Both the position numbers and the translations under genes were made by a program. The notes below the pieces were generated by a model, which saw nothing but the letters and a program-made list of their open reading frames with translations, ran no database searches and was not told the DNA's origin. From Aequorivita sp. (GTDB taxonomy: Bacteria > Bacteroidota > Bacteroidia > Flavobacteriales > Flavobacteriaceae): DNA of 64,000 nucleotides. This document shows positions 1 to 9,327 of this stretch, one piece after another (the stretch's first letter is position 1; each line of letters opens with the position of its first letter). The stretch covers positions 248,001 through 312,000 of the forward strand of contig JAGXGE010000004.1 of NCBI GenBank assembly GCA_024637015.1. Reading direction: 5' to 3'.

Positions 1-364
1 CGACGATACTGATTATTTTCTTTCCTACTAAATCTATATTCCCGCGATGAAAAAAAAGGATGGGTCCGTCCAAGCAGTGTTTCAGTTTTTCGGGAAAGGT
101 TTTGTCTTTGAAATAGCTAAATTCAATATTGTTTTCTTCAATAAACTTTAATTCTGCATCGGCTTCTTCCAATTGTTTTTTCAGATTTATTTCCTTCAAC
201 CGCAAAAATCCAATACCGTCAATCTTGGCCAGATTGCTTTTTTTCTCGGTGAAAATTGCTTGTGCAGAACCCATTTTCCGAAGCAATTTCTTCGCTGAAA
301 CATCCCCTAAGTTCGGAATGCGCTGTAAAGCAAGCGTATAACGCAGTTCATTTTGTGAAAGCAT
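1..364 (-). CDS. dprA: DNA-processing protein DprA (Smf), 5' part only
   Basis: The 121 N-terminal codons of a gene that runs off the left edge of the window. The reading starts at ATG 364-362 and shows a helix-hairpin-helix/SAM-like segment (IPNLGDVSAKKLL, about residues 16-28, then KIDGIG), followed by FPEKLKHCLDGP and KKIISIV, which is the entry into the Rossmann-like DprA fold. DprA loads RecA on incoming single-stranded DNA during natural transformation. Only the N-terminus is visible, so integrity of the rest cannot be judged. Divergent from the SPOR protein gene. Confidence 0.85.
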   Translation of the reverse strand, partial: MLSQNELRYTLALQRIPNLGDVSAKKLLRKMGSAQAIFTEKKSNLAKIDGIGFLRLKEINLKKQLEEADAELKFIEENNIEFSYFKDKTFPEKLKHCLDGPILFFHRGNIDLVGKKIISIV

Positions 365-462
365 ATTTTCGAAATTAAAATCGGGGAGGAACATTAAAAA
401 TACAAATTTTTAAGTTGTTAATAAATTACCAAAACAAAAATTGGATTGCCTTTAAAAAAAGC

Positions 463-470
463 TAATTTTG
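463..470 (+). promoter_or_regulatory. TAnnTTTG -7 promoter motif of the SPOR protein gene
   Basis: TAATTTTG, with a TTG at 441-443 placed 19 bases upstream as a possible -33 element. Only five bases separate the motif from ATG 476, so the transcript is probably leaderless. This also argues against the upstream in-frame ATG at 446. Confidence 0.65.
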
Positions 471-475
471 TTAAT

Positions 476-1414
476 ATGCAACTTACTACCTACATAGCTG
501 ATCTGCTTTACCGATATGAATGTGTGATTATTCCAGGGTTTGGCGCTTTTCTTACGCGTTATAAATCTGCACATATTGACGAAGGCACAAACACTTTCAA
601 TCCGCCTTCCAAAATTGTTTCTTTTAACAAACAATTGCAGGCCAACGATGGTTTGTTTGCAAATTATGTGGCATCAGTGGAAAAGTCTAGTTATGAAACG
701 GCATTGCAAAAAATAAGAAATTTCACTGCTGAAATTTCAATAGCCCTTTCAGAAGGGAAAACCATTTCATTCAAAAACATAGGTGAATTTTCGCTGAACG
801 AAGAAAAATCGCTTCAGTTTGAACCTTTGCAACAGCAAAATTATAGCACTTCATCTTTTGGTCTTTCTTCTTTTGTTTCCCCAAAAATAAGCAGAGAGGT
901 TTACAAAGAAACCGTTGAAGCTTTGGAAGAAAAGGCTCCAATATTTTTCACACCAGAAAGAAGGGAAGCTAAGCCCTATCTTAAATATGCTGCAATTGCA
1001 GTTATTGCTTTATCTGCAATTGGTTTTGGAAGCTTAAAACTTTATGAAAGCCAAGTTCAGAAATTCAATTATGCTGAAAGGCAAAAAGCCAATTCATTGG
1101 TCGAAAACCAAATACAGGAAGCCACTTTTGTAATTGAAAATCCACTTCCAGTGCTTAGTTTACAACTTCCGAAGCACACAGGAATGTACCATATTGTTGC
1201 GGGAGCTTACCGAGAAGAAGAAAACGCCGATAAAAAATTGGAACAACTTCGCGATAAAGGTTTTTCACCTTTAAAAATGGAACCTACTCGTTACGGTCTT
1301 CACCAAGTTTTGTACGCAAGTTTTGAAGATAGAATAGAAGCTCTAAAAAAACTTCGCGAAATCCAAAGAGCTGAAAATGCAGATGCTTGGCTGTTGGTAC
1401 AGGATATTGAGTAG
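476..1414 (+). CDS. HU-CCDC81-like and SPOR domain membrane protein
   Basis: A 312-residue protein. Residues 1 to about 135 resemble the two HU-like domains of the bacterial CCDC81 type (LLYRYECVIIPGFGAF, then a second part around SFKNIGEFSL). A single membrane segment follows near residues 168-187, and the C-terminus is a SPOR domain (YHIVAGAYREEENADKKLEQL to the end), a fold that binds denuded peptidoglycan at division sites. An ATG exists ten codons upstream at 446, but it lies ahead of the -7 motif at 463-470, so I take ATG 476. The architecture suggests a cytoplasmic or nucleoid-facing head tied to the cell wall; that role is inference. Confidence 0.8.
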   Translation: MQLTTYIADLLYRYECVIIPGFGAFLTRYKSAHIDEGTNTFNPPSKIVSFNKQLQANDGLFANYVASVEKSSYETALQKIRNFTAEISIALSEGKTISFKNIGEFSLNEEKSLQFEPLQQQNYSTSSFGLSSFVSPKISREVYKETVEALEEKAPIFFTPERREAKPYLKYAAIAVIALSAIGFGSLKLYESQVQKFNYAERQKANSLVENQIQEATFVIENPLPVLSLQLPKHTGMYHIVAGAYREEENADKKLEQLRDKGFSPLKMEPTRYGLHQVLYASFEDRIEALKKLREIQRAENADAWLLVQDIE

Positions 1415-1483
1415 TCAATCTTTTTTGTAAAATAGCTTACTTTACTTTCCTGTTTTTTCTCATTTCATTTTTCTCAACTTCGG

Positions 1484-1491
1484 TATCTTTG
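1484..1491 (+). promoter_or_regulatory. TAnnTTTG -7 promoter motif of the thioesterase gene
   Basis: TATCTTTG, 14 bases ahead of ATG 1506. Confidence 0.65.
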
Positions 1492-1505
1492 CAAAAAAAA
1501 TTCTA

Positions 1506-2015
1506 ATGCAATCCAAAACCCCAAAAAATTCGTTGACTATTTATACCGACATGGTCCTTCCCAGCGAAACCAATCCTATAGGAAATATGTTCGGTGGTGA
1601 ACTACTGGCCAGAATGGATCGTGCTGCTAGTATAGCCGCTCGCCGACACAGTAGAAGAATTGTGGTTACCGCTTCTGTAAATCACGTGGCATTCAACAAA
1701 ATGATTCCATTGGGAAGTGTGGTAACGGTTGAGGCAAAGGTTTCACGTGCGTTTAGCAGTTCTATGGAAGTGTATATGGACGTTTATATTGAAGACCGCG
1801 AAAGTGGCGAAAGAAGCCTTTCCAACGAAGCCATTTATACTTTTGTCGCAGTGGACGAAATGGGCCACCCTGTTCGTGTTCCCGAGCTTATTCCGGAAAC
1901 CGAAATTGAAAAGTCTCGATTTATTGCGGCACTCCGTCGCAAACAACTTAGTTTGGTTCTGGCTGGAAAAATGAAAGCCAAAGATGCTACGGAACTAAAG
2001 GCTTTGTTTCAATAA
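1506..2015 (+). CDS. Acyl-CoA thioesterase, hotdog fold (YciA-like)
   Basis: A 169-residue single hotdog-domain protein. It carries the typical ligand-helix signature NPIGNMFGGELLARMD (residues 23-38) with the following ASIAARRHS, and SVNHVAFNKMIPLGSVV in the second half. Members hydrolyse acyl-CoA thioesters in the cytoplasm, usually as hexamers. Length and motif order fit the acyl-CoA hydrolase family. The exact acyl chain preference cannot be read. It stands alone between two unrelated genes and has its own promoter motif. Confidence 0.85.
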   Translation: MQSKTPKNSLTIYTDMVLPSETNPIGNMFGGELLARMDRAASIAARRHSRRIVVTASVNHVAFNKMIPLGSVVTVEAKVSRAFSSSMEVYMDVYIEDRESGERSLSNEAIYTFVAVDEMGHPVRVPELIPETEIEKSRFIAALRRKQLSLVLAGKMKAKDATELKALFQ

Positions 2016-2127
2016 TATACTTTTTTTCTTTCTAAATTATTGATATACTGTTTCTTCAAAAAAGAGAGGATTGTGTTAAATTTTCTGTTTTTTGTTTTGA
2101 AATGACTTATTTATGGATTCAAATAAA

Positions 2128-2135
2128 TATCTTTG
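2128..2135 (+). promoter_or_regulatory. TAnnTTTG -7 promoter motif of the subtilase gene
   Basis: TATCTTTG, leaving a leader of about 60 bases before ATG 2202. The leader holds a short ACGG/CCGT hairpin followed by a run of T residues (about 2146-2171), which is weakly terminator-like. Confidence 0.55.
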
Positions 2136-2201
2136 AGAAGATATGACGGTATTTTTAAGCCGTTTTTTTTTATCCCATAACCCAATTAAAACAAGTCAAT
2201 T

Positions 2202-5200
2202 ATGGCAAGAATTACTTTCTCAAAAATTAAAAGCTTTTCTTTTTTGGTGCTTCTGTTTGTTTTTTCACTAACGTTTGCCCAAAATTCAAATGACATTCGT
2301 TTTCAGAATGAAACCTATGAAATGCCTGAAAACATTGCTACTTTTCAATGGAACCAAATGCCCGAATCAGCTAGATTAAACAATGGTTATGTGGGCTGGA
2401 TTCAATTTTATGAAACTCCTTCACAGCAGGTTCAGGATTTGTTTAAACAAAATAACCTGCAGTTATTGGAATATATTCCACACCGTACCTATCTTTTTTA
2501 TTTTCCACAGAATACTTCAATCACAATGCTAAAAAACAATGGGGTGCGCACAATTGTTCCCGTTGATGGCAGAGCGAAGCTTTCAACAGAATTGAAAAGT
2601 GGGGATTATGATTATTGGGCAATGGATGGCGACAATATTTTAGTAACACTTCAATTTTATAAAAATGTTTCTTCAGATTATGTAATTCAGCAATTGGCAG
2701 AAAAGCAAATAGCTGTAAAGCAACAATACAAAGGTTCCAATAACATAGACCTTTCCATTCCCAACAATTGTTTGGAAGACCTCGCGAGCCAACCTTTTGT
2801 GAAGTGGGTTGAACTTATCGTTGCCCCTCCCACTCCTGACGATACCCGCGGCCGAAGTTTGCACCGTTCCAGCAACCTTGATACACAAACTTCAGCAGGA
2901 AGAAACTACACAGGACTAAATATTGGCGTTGTTTGCCGCGATGACGGGATTGTTGGTCCGCATATAGATTTTCAGGGAAGAATAGACAACTCGCTAGCCA
3001 GCGGTACAGGCCAGACCCATGGCGACGGTGTTTCGGGCATTATGGCTGGCGCCGGAAATCTTAATCCCTCAAACAGAGGAATGGCAGCTGGATCGTTGCT
3101 ATACGTAGTGAACTATCAATCCAATTTTTTGGATTCCCAAACTGTTTCGCTTATTAATAGCGGCACGGCAGTCATTACCAATTCCTCATACAGTAATGGC
3201 TGTAATGCAGGTTATACCACAATTACCCAAACCGTGGATACGCAGGTGCATGATATTCCAAATCTGCAACATACCTTTTCGGCTGGAAATTCCAACGGAA
3301 GTAATTGTGGTTACGGAGCCGGAAGCCAGTGGGGAAACATAACCGGAGGCCACAAACAAGGAAAGAATGTTATTGCAACCGCAAACGTGTTTTTTGATGG
3401 TTCTCTGGTAAATTCCAGTAGCCGCGGCCCAGCCCATGATGGAAGAATTAAACCGGACATTGCCGCGAACGGCCAAAACCAAATTTCTACTTCCGAAAAC
3501 AATAGCTATCAAAGCTTTGGGGGAACTTCGGGAGCTTCTCCAGGAATTGCTGGTGTTTCCGCACAACTTTACCAAGCCTATTCCGAAGCAAACGGCAATG
3601 TACTGCCTCCATCGGCGCTTATAAAAGCAACATTGCTTAACACGGCCAACGATGCCGGGAATGTGGGCCCAGACTATAAGTTCGGGTGGGGAATTGTAAA
3701 CGGATTGCGTGCTGCAAAACTCATTGAGGACAATCGTTTTCTATCTAGCAATATTTCGCAAGGCGGATCAAATGATCATACAATTAATGTTCCCGCAGGA
3801 ACCAAACAAGTACGGTTTATGGTTTATTGGAGCGATAGCCCTGCATCACCAGGCGCCAATCCCGCTTTAGTGAACGATTTGGATTTACTGGTTACAGATC
3901 CCTCCAGTAATGTGTTAGAACCCTATATTTTAGATCCAACTCCAGATCCTATTACCTTGAACCTTCCAGCTACCAACGGTCCCGACCATTTGAACAATAT
4001 GGAGCAGGTGCTTATCAACAATCCAGCGGCGGGCAATTATAACATAAATATTGATGGATTTAATGTGCCTATGGGCCCACAGGAGTATTTTGTGGTTTAT
4101 GAAATTATTTCTGACAATGTAACGGTTACTTACCCAAATGCAGGCGAAAGCTTCGTTCCGGGCGAAACGGAATCTATCCATTGGGATGCTGTTCCGGTCA
4201 ATACCACTTCAAACTTTGTCCTTGAATATTCAACGAACAACGGTAGCAGTTGGAATTCTATTGCTTCTGTTTCAAATACCACTACAAATTATGGTTGGTT
4301 AGTTCCAAGCTCGGTATCAGGCGAAGCGCTGATACGAGTGAGCAACGGGTCATCGCAGGATGTAAGTGATGAAGCATTTTCTATAGCTCCCTTGGTTACA
4401 AATGTGCAAGCAACCCAGGTTTGCCCCACAGAGGCAACTTTTTCTTGGAATGCGGTGAGCGGTGCAGAATCATATGACTTATATATTTTGGGTGATAAAT
4501 ATATGGAAGTTGCAGGCACTTCAGCAACCACCAGTATTACCGTGTCTATCTCAAATTCCTCCGACCCTATGTGGTACGCGGCTGTTGCGAAGAATGCAAC
4601 TGATAGCTGGAAAGGTAGAAGAAGCATTGCTGTTTATTATGCCGGTGGACTGCTGAACTGCTCCCTTACAAATGATTTATCCATAGAAAGCAATAACGAA
4701 CCAAGTGATTTCAATTTGGTATGCAATCCTGGTCCAGCAACGGTCTCCGCTACAATTAGAAATTTTGGAAGCACTCCAGAAAGTAATTTTGAAGTGAGCT
4801 ATCAATTAGACAGTGAACCTGTGGTTAACGAGACCTTTACAGGAACTTTAGCACCCGGCGGACAAAGTGTGTTTGATTTTGCTACTCCGTTGAATATCTC
4901 TGCATCGGGAAACTATACTCTTACTGTTTCGGTAAATTTAGCCGGGGATGAAAACCCAGGTAATGACGACGATGTTTTAAATTTTTACGCTGCTACCGAA
5001 GCTGAACCACTTGATTTTGAAGAACCGTTTGATGTAAACGGAGTACCACCTTCAGGTTGGAACATACTCAATTCTGACAATGCCGATACTTGGCAAGAAA
5101 GATCGAACATTACGGGAAGTGATGGTACTCCAACCGTAACGGCATATATTGACAATTTTTCCTATAATGCTTCGGGAGAAGAAGATATTTTAGAAACAGT

Positions 5201-5804
5201 ATTAATTGATTTAACGTCTACTACTAATGCTATGCTGGATTTCGATTTGGCCAAAGCACAATATTCTTCAAGTTTTTCAGATGCTTTTAGAGTAGATATA
5301 TCCACTGATTGTGGTGCTACTTTCACACAAATCTATTATAAGGAAGGCTTGGATCTTTCAACGGTTTCAGGTTATCAAACCAACATTTGGACTCCAAATT
5401 CAGCTGCCGATTGGCGCACAGAGAGTATTGACTTGGCACCATATTTGGGTGAAAATGTACAATTCCGTTTTGTAAATATCAACGGTTTTGGCAACAGCAC
5501 TTTTATAGACAATATCAACGTGAGCGGTGTTTTGGGAATTACCAAAGAAAATTTGGACATTATAACAATGTATCCAAACCCAGCCTCAAACACTGTTTTC
5601 ATTAATCTGAAAAATATAGGAACAAGCAATATTTCAATTGCCCTGTTCAACAGTTTAGGCCAGCGTTTACATTATATTTCTGAAGCCGAAATGGCTGGGA
5701 AAACGCAAGGTGTACTTAACGTTTCTGGGTATGCTACCGGTATTTATTTTGTGAAAATCAAGTCTGGGAAAAATACCGCTACCAAGAAATTGATAGTGAA
5801 ATAA
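2202..5804 (+). CDS. Secreted S8 subtilisin-like protease with T9SS type A tail
   Basis: A 1200-residue exported serine peptidase. Residues 1-26 form a signal peptide ending FAQ. A pro-region precedes the catalytic domain (about 235-510), where I see the Asp region VCRDDG (D247/D248), His in QTHGDG (H273), the oxyanion region SAGNSNGSN (N363) and the Ser box GGTSGASPG (S443). Downstream come beta-sandwich domains of fibronectin/CARDB character and a MAM-like region near 940-1100. The C-terminus (YPNPASNTVFINL, then KKLIVK) is a type A sorting tail, so the product should leave via type IX secretion and be surface-anchored or released. The proteolytic substrate is unknown. It ends at a strong terminator hairpin. 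Confidence 0.92.
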   Translation: MARITFSKIKSFSFLVLLFVFSLTFAQNSNDIRFQNETYEMPENIATFQWNQMPESARLNNGYVGWIQFYETPSQQVQDLFKQNNLQLLEYIPHRTYLFYFPQNTSITMLKNNGVRTIVPVDGRAKLSTELKSGDYDYWAMDGDNILVTLQFYKNVSSDYVIQQLAEKQIAVKQQYKGSNNIDLSIPNNCLEDLASQPFVKWVELIVAPPTPDDTRGRSLHRSSNLDTQTSAGRNYTGLNIGVVCRDDGIVGPHIDFQGRIDNSLASGTGQTHGDGVSGIMAGAGNLNPSNRGMAAGSLLYVVNYQSNFLDSQTVSLINSGTAVITNSSYSNGCNAGYTTITQTVDTQVHDIPNLQHTFSAGNSNGSNCGYGAGSQWGNITGGHKQGKNVIATANVFFDGSLVNSSSRGPAHDGRIKPDIAANGQNQISTSENNSYQSFGGTSGASPGIAGVSAQLYQAYSEANGNVLPPSALIKATLLNTANDAGNVGPDYKFGWGIVNGLRAAKLIEDNRFLSSNISQGGSNDHTINVPAGTKQVRFMVYWSDSPASPGANPALVNDLDLLVTDPSSNVLEPYILDPTPDPITLNLPATNGPDHLNNMEQVLINNPAAGNYNINIDGFNVPMGPQEYFVVYEIISDNVTVTYPNAGESFVPGETESIHWDAVPVNTTSNFVLEYSTNNGSSWNSIASVSNTTTNYGWLVPSSVSGEALIRVSNGSSQDVSDEAFSIAPLVTNVQATQVCPTEATFSWNAVSGAESYDLYILGDKYMEVAGTSATTSITVSISNSSDPMWYAAVAKNATDSWKGRRSIAVYYAGGLLNCSLTNDLSIESNNEPSDFNLVCNPGPATVSATIRNFGSTPESNFEVSYQLDSEPVVNETFTGTLAPGGQSVFDFATPLNISASGNYTLTVSVNLAGDENPGNDDDVLNFYAATEAEPLDFEEPFDVNGVPPSGWNILNSDNADTWQERSNITGSDGTPTVTAYIDNFSYNASGEEDILETVLIDLTSTTNAMLDFDLAKAQYSSSFSDAFRVDISTDCGATFTQIYYKEGLDLSTVSGYQTNIWTPNSAADWRTESIDLAPYLGENVQFRFVNINGFGNSTFIDNINVSGVLGITKENLDIITMYPNPASNTVFINLKNIGTSNISIALFNSLGQRLHYISEAEMAGKTQGVLNVSGYATGIYFVKIKSGKNTATKKLIVK

Positions 5805-5827
5805 AATAAAAGTTGATTACAAAAATT

Positions 5828-5855
5828 AAGGGAGCCAGTTGGCTCCCTTTTTTTA
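5828..5855. terminator. Bidirectional terminator between subtilase and envC-like gene
   Basis: A nine-base-pair perfect stem AAGGGAGCC/GGCTCCCTT with an AGTT loop, followed by a T run on the plus strand and a weaker T-rich tail on the minus strand. It sits between two converging genes. Confidence 0.9.
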
Positions 5856-7154
5856 CATTCTATAAATCCAGTCTGCCGGATTTATTTTTGTTTTGTTTTG
5901 ATAAATGTAGAATTTCAAAACAGTTTTCCCTTCTGTTGGGCTTTTTGCCACTGTTCCTATATTTTGTTTGGTAGAAACCTTATCTCCAGTTTTCACTGAA
6001 ACGGTAGCTAAGTTACTATATACAGAAATATAATCTCCATGCTGAATAAGAACAACTTTGTTCGCCCCTTTAATAATTTGAATTGATAATACCTGTCCTT
6101 CAAAAATGGCGCGCACAGCGGCATTATCTGCTGTGGCTATTTCCACCCCACTACTGTTTGTAGTAACATTCGGGAATTGTGGATGTTGGTGGGTTCCAAA
6201 ACTTTTTACAACCATTCCTTTTTCTACGGGCCAAGGTAGTTTTCCTTTGTTACTTGTAAAACTGGCCGCAAGGGCTTTATCTTCAGCGGTCATTGCAAAT
6301 TCTTCTGTAGAGGCTGGTTTTGTTATAACATTTTTGGTAGTAGTAGTATTTGTTGTAGTGTTGTTATTCGCATTAGCTTTTGCCTCTGCAAGAGCCTTTG
6401 CTCTCGCTATCCTGTTTGCCTCTTCAATTGCTGCCTTTATCAAAGCATCTATCTGTCGGTCTATTTCGTCTGCCTGTTTCTGTTTGGCCCTTATTTGTGT
6501 GGTAAATTTGCTTTCGTCCTTTTTCAAGGTTGCTACCAATGCTTGCTGATCTTTTCTTTCTTCAGTCAAGCTATTTTTGGCCAATTCATTTTCAGAAATT
6601 AGCTTTTGTTTAGTTTTTTTCTGTTCAATTAAATCTGCGTTAAGTTTCTGCAATTCTTCCGTTTTTGCTTTAATGCCTTCTCCCTGTTTCTTTCGGAACT
6701 TGGCATATTGCTTCATATATTGAACACGTTTATAGGCCTGCAAAAAGTTTTCTGAAGAAAGCAAAAACATAACCCGGCTCTGCTCGTTTTTGCTTTTGTA
6801 GGATTTTCGAATCATTTCAGCATAATCCGCTTTCATTACTTTCAGTTCTTCGCGAAGGCTGCTTATTTTTTCAATGTTATCGTTTATATTTCGTGTAAGC
6901 AAATTGGCTTGTTGATTGGTAACACGAATTAAATTTTCGGAAGCTGAAATGCGTTGGTTCAAATCTTCCACTTGTGAAAGCACAGATTTTTCCTCCTTTT
7001 TTGTTTTGAAAAGAAGCGAATTTATCTGCTTTATTTCTTCCAAAATGGCCTGCCGTTTTTCCTCCAATTCCTTCTGTTTGTCAACTTGCGCAGAAACTGC
7101 AGAAACTGTAATTAAACAGATAAATAAAAAAAGATATGTGTGGAAATGCTTCAT
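5853..7154 (-). CDS. EnvC-like murein hydrolase activator with degenerate M23 domain
   Basis: A 433-residue periplasmic protein: signal peptide 1-22, a long coiled coil (about 24-258), a Thr/Asn-rich linker (263-275) and a LytM/M23 domain (about 305-431). The zinc-ligand positions are altered. Where active enzymes have HxGvD the protein reads SSGVEI (334-339), and the HxH element is YSNL (379-382), while H372 remains. This is the pattern of EnvC, which activates amidases rather than cutting peptidoglycan itself. It is the last gene of a six-gene operon and directly abuts the DUF4292 gene with no spacer. The inferred role is activation of a septal amidase. Confidence 0.85.
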   Translation of the reverse strand: MKHFHTYLFLFICLITVSAVSAQVDKQKELEEKRQAILEEIKQINSLLFKTKKEEKSVLSQVEDLNQRISASENLIRVTNQQANLLTRNINDNIEKISSLREELKVMKADYAEMIRKSYKSKNEQSRVMFLLSSENFLQAYKRVQYMKQYAKFRKKQGEGIKAKTEELQKLNADLIEQKKTKQKLISENELAKNSLTEERKDQQALVATLKKDESKFTTQIRAKQKQADEIDRQIDALIKAAIEEANRIARAKALAEAKANANNNTTTNTTTTKNVITKPASTEEFAMTAEDKALAASFTSNKGKLPWPVEKGMVVKSFGTHQHPQFPNVTTNSSGVEIATADNAAVRAIFEGQVLSIQIIKGANKVVLIQHGDYISVYSNLATVSVKTGDKVSTKQNIGTVAKSPTEGKTVLKFYIYQNKTKINPADWIYRM

Positions 7155-7913
7155 TTATTTAAGTTGGATTTCTTCATAGCCTTCTGGTATATCAAACGGA
7201 AAACTTACGTCTACGTTCAAATCGATTTTTTTAAAATTCATTTCAATTTTCGTTTTTGAACCTTTTTCAGAGGTATCTATCAAAATAGCTGAGGGATAGA
7301 ATTGCTCGCCAATTTTTTGATAATCACCGTAGCGAATGCTCAACAAACGGTCATCATTGGGCTGTGATAAAGTTTCTGAAGCAACCTTGAAATTGTCAGG
7401 GTTCAAAAAGAGTGAATGTATAAAATTTTGCGGTTGCTTCTTGGGTTGTATTTTGAATTTATTCTGAAAAATGGCGGCTGAATATTCCGAAGGATTTAGT
7501 GTGAAAATGGACTGACCCAAAAGCATATTTTGCGCCTGCTGAAAATTTATGGGCGTGCCAATCCATTCGCCCAAAAGTGCAAAATCACCTTGAAAATAGG
7601 TATTCCCGATGGTTTCGTAATAACTTACACTTGTTGGAGTGATTAAAACTTTTGAAATAGTAATTCCTAAAATAGAAGCTTTTATCCAAATGTTTTTATC
7701 CTTTTCCATCCGAAGACTTACAGTAATACTCTGCAATTTTTCATCGGTTTCATAAACCAGTTGCACACGGCCGGCTAAGGTTTTAAAATCTGGAGTTGCA
7801 GCTTTGTGAGCAGAAATTACTTCTTTAGCCGAAGCATTTTCAATGTTTGAAATATTTTTGGCGCCACCGCAGGAAGCCAAAACAAATAATAAAAGCAAAT
7901 AAAATGGTTTCAT
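7155..7913 (-). CDS. DUF4292 outer-membrane-type lipoprotein
   Basis: A 252-residue protein with a lipoprotein signal peptide (LLFVLASCGG, lipidated C15). The rest is the DUF4292 pattern, a mostly beta protein with the stretches KTLAGRVQLVYETDEKLQSI and NIWIKASILGITISKVLITP, and FPFDIPEGYE near the end. I recall that DUF4292 is related to the LolA/LolB lipoprotein carriers, so a role in lipoprotein or lipid handling is possible, but that is not shown here. It lies between a TPR gene (6 bases) and the EnvC-like gene (0 bases), so co-production is likely. Confidence 0.8.
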   Translation of the reverse strand: MKPFYLLLLFVLASCGGAKNISNIENASAKEVISAHKAATPDFKTLAGRVQLVYETDEKLQSITVSLRMEKDKNIWIKASILGITISKVLITPTSVSYYETIGNTYFQGDFALLGEWIGTPINFQQAQNMLLGQSIFTLNPSEYSAAIFQNKFKIQPKKQPQNFIHSLFLNPDNFKVASETLSQPNDDRLLSIRYGDYQKIGEQFYPSAILIDTSEKGSKTKIEMNFKKIDLNVDVSFPFDIPEGYEEIQLK

Positions 7914-7919
7914 AAAATT

Positions 7920-9296
7920 TTAGTTGGGCATTTTGGTTGTTGCAGCTTTATCAAGATACATCTTTGCTTTTTTGGAATCCCCTTTTTTTGTATAAGCAAT
8001 GTTCAGCTGTTCGTAAAAATCACGCTCCATTTTTGGATCTTCAAGGATAAAATCTAAACCGGTTTCCAAACTTTCAATAGCTGCATCACTTTTTTGAACG
8101 CCATTATTAGCGACGCCATTCAGTAAATATAAAAGTGCCTGTGCGGGGAAAAATTCCAACCCTTCGGAACTCAACTTAGCAGCAGCTTCATATTTTTTTA
8201 AATCAATTTGAAACAAGAGCGTGTTTTTCAAAAGATTGTAATTGTCAGAATCTTGAACAATGCCTTTCTCATAGGCATTCAGCGCATCTTCTTTCCTGTT
8301 TTTTGCTGCGTAATAATCGCCGAGTTTTTCGTAAACTCGCCCATTTTCAATGGAAAACTGATTAACGATTTCCGCCAAATCGGTTTCATATTGTGGGTTT
8401 TCATTCACAAATTGGATAAAATCGCCCAATACTTTATATTTGGTTTCTTTATCAACTTCTTCAGAGGCAAAAACGATTTTCATAGACCTTATTGCTTCAG
8501 AAGCGTTGCCTTCATCCAAATAAAATTTATAGAGTGCCAAATGTACCAACTGCGATTTGGGGTTACTTTTCAAAAGGTTTTTTGCAGCATCAAAGGCTTT
8601 CTCCGTGTTGCCCTGCTCGCTATAAAGAAAAATGAGGTTTAAGTATTCCTTTTCGTTTTTTGGGTTGTTGTCAATCTTTTGTTCTAAGCTTTCAATAGCG
8701 CCTTCGGTATTTCCTGTAGACCGGTAAATTTGGACACGCAATGCATTTCGGATATCGCTCTCGCCCCAAATCTCATCCAGTTCATCCAATTGTTCCAAAG
8801 CCTTATCATACTGTTGCGTTAGTGTATATAGATTTACCAAATCCTCCTTGTAATCTTCATCAAAAGGAATCAATTTTTGCACCAGTGGAATTGATTTTTC
8901 GTAATCTTTTTGCTGATAATAGAGCTCATAAAATTGTTCCAAAACATCCAGTCTATTTCCCTGGCTTTTTAAAACCTTGTTGAAATTCACTTCTGCTTGG
9001 GCATATTCCTTTAAATAGGTGTGGTTTTTACCCATTTCAAAATATACAACGGCTTTGTTTTCTTCACTTTTTGCAGCTTTTTCGGCTTTGTTTAAAGCGG
9101 TGAGCGCCAACTCATAATTTTCGATTGCTTTTTGTTTCAGTGCTTCAAAAAAGTTTTCCTGAAAAGCATCAGTTACATCCCCCAATTGGTCCATTGGGTT
9201 TTGGATGGAATCGCTTTTTATTTCTTGGGCATAGAGTTGCTTCGGAAGAACAATTCCGAAGAAAATTAAAAGTATGTATCTCAGTTTTAGCTTCAA
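7920..9296 (-). CDS. Exported tetratricopeptide repeat protein
   Basis: A 458-residue protein with a signal peptide ending LYAQ (residue 24), followed almost entirely by TPR units. Examples are AIENYELALTALNKAEKAAK, VVYFEMGKNHTYLKEYAQAE and ALNAYEKGIVQDSDNYN. TPR solenoids are scaffolds for protein contacts, and no enzymatic motif is visible. Its position in front of DUF4292 and EnvC suggests a periplasmic or outer-membrane assembly scaffold, which is an inference from context. Confidence 0.8.
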   Translation of the reverse strand: MKLKLRYILLIFFGIVLPKQLYAQEIKSDSIQNPMDQLGDVTDAFQENFFEALKQKAIENYELALTALNKAEKAAKSEENKAVVYFEMGKNHTYLKEYAQAEVNFNKVLKSQGNRLDVLEQFYELYYQQKDYEKSIPLVQKLIPFDEDYKEDLVNLYTLTQQYDKALEQLDELDEIWGESDIRNALRVQIYRSTGNTEGAIESLEQKIDNNPKNEKEYLNLIFLYSEQGNTEKAFDAAKNLLKSNPKSQLVHLALYKFYLDEGNASEAIRSMKIVFASEEVDKETKYKVLGDFIQFVNENPQYETDLAEIVNQFSIENGRVYEKLGDYYAAKNRKEDALNAYEKGIVQDSDNYNLLKNTLLFQIDLKKYEAAAKLSSEGLEFFPAQALLYLLNGVANNGVQKSDAAIESLETGLDFILEDPKMERDFYEQLNIAYTKKGDSKKAKMYLDKAATTKMPN

Positions 9297-9327
9297 ATTA
9301 TAAGATTACTGCCTGCGAAGGGATTAG

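Noticed and set aside
2146-2171. Terminator in the subtilase leader
   Set aside because: The stem is only four pairs (ACGG/CCGT). The T run alone is not convincing, so it is mentioned only with the promoter.
6106-6549. 147-residue frame opposite the EnvC coiled coil
   Set aside because: Shadow of a repetitive coiled-coil region with skewed composition.
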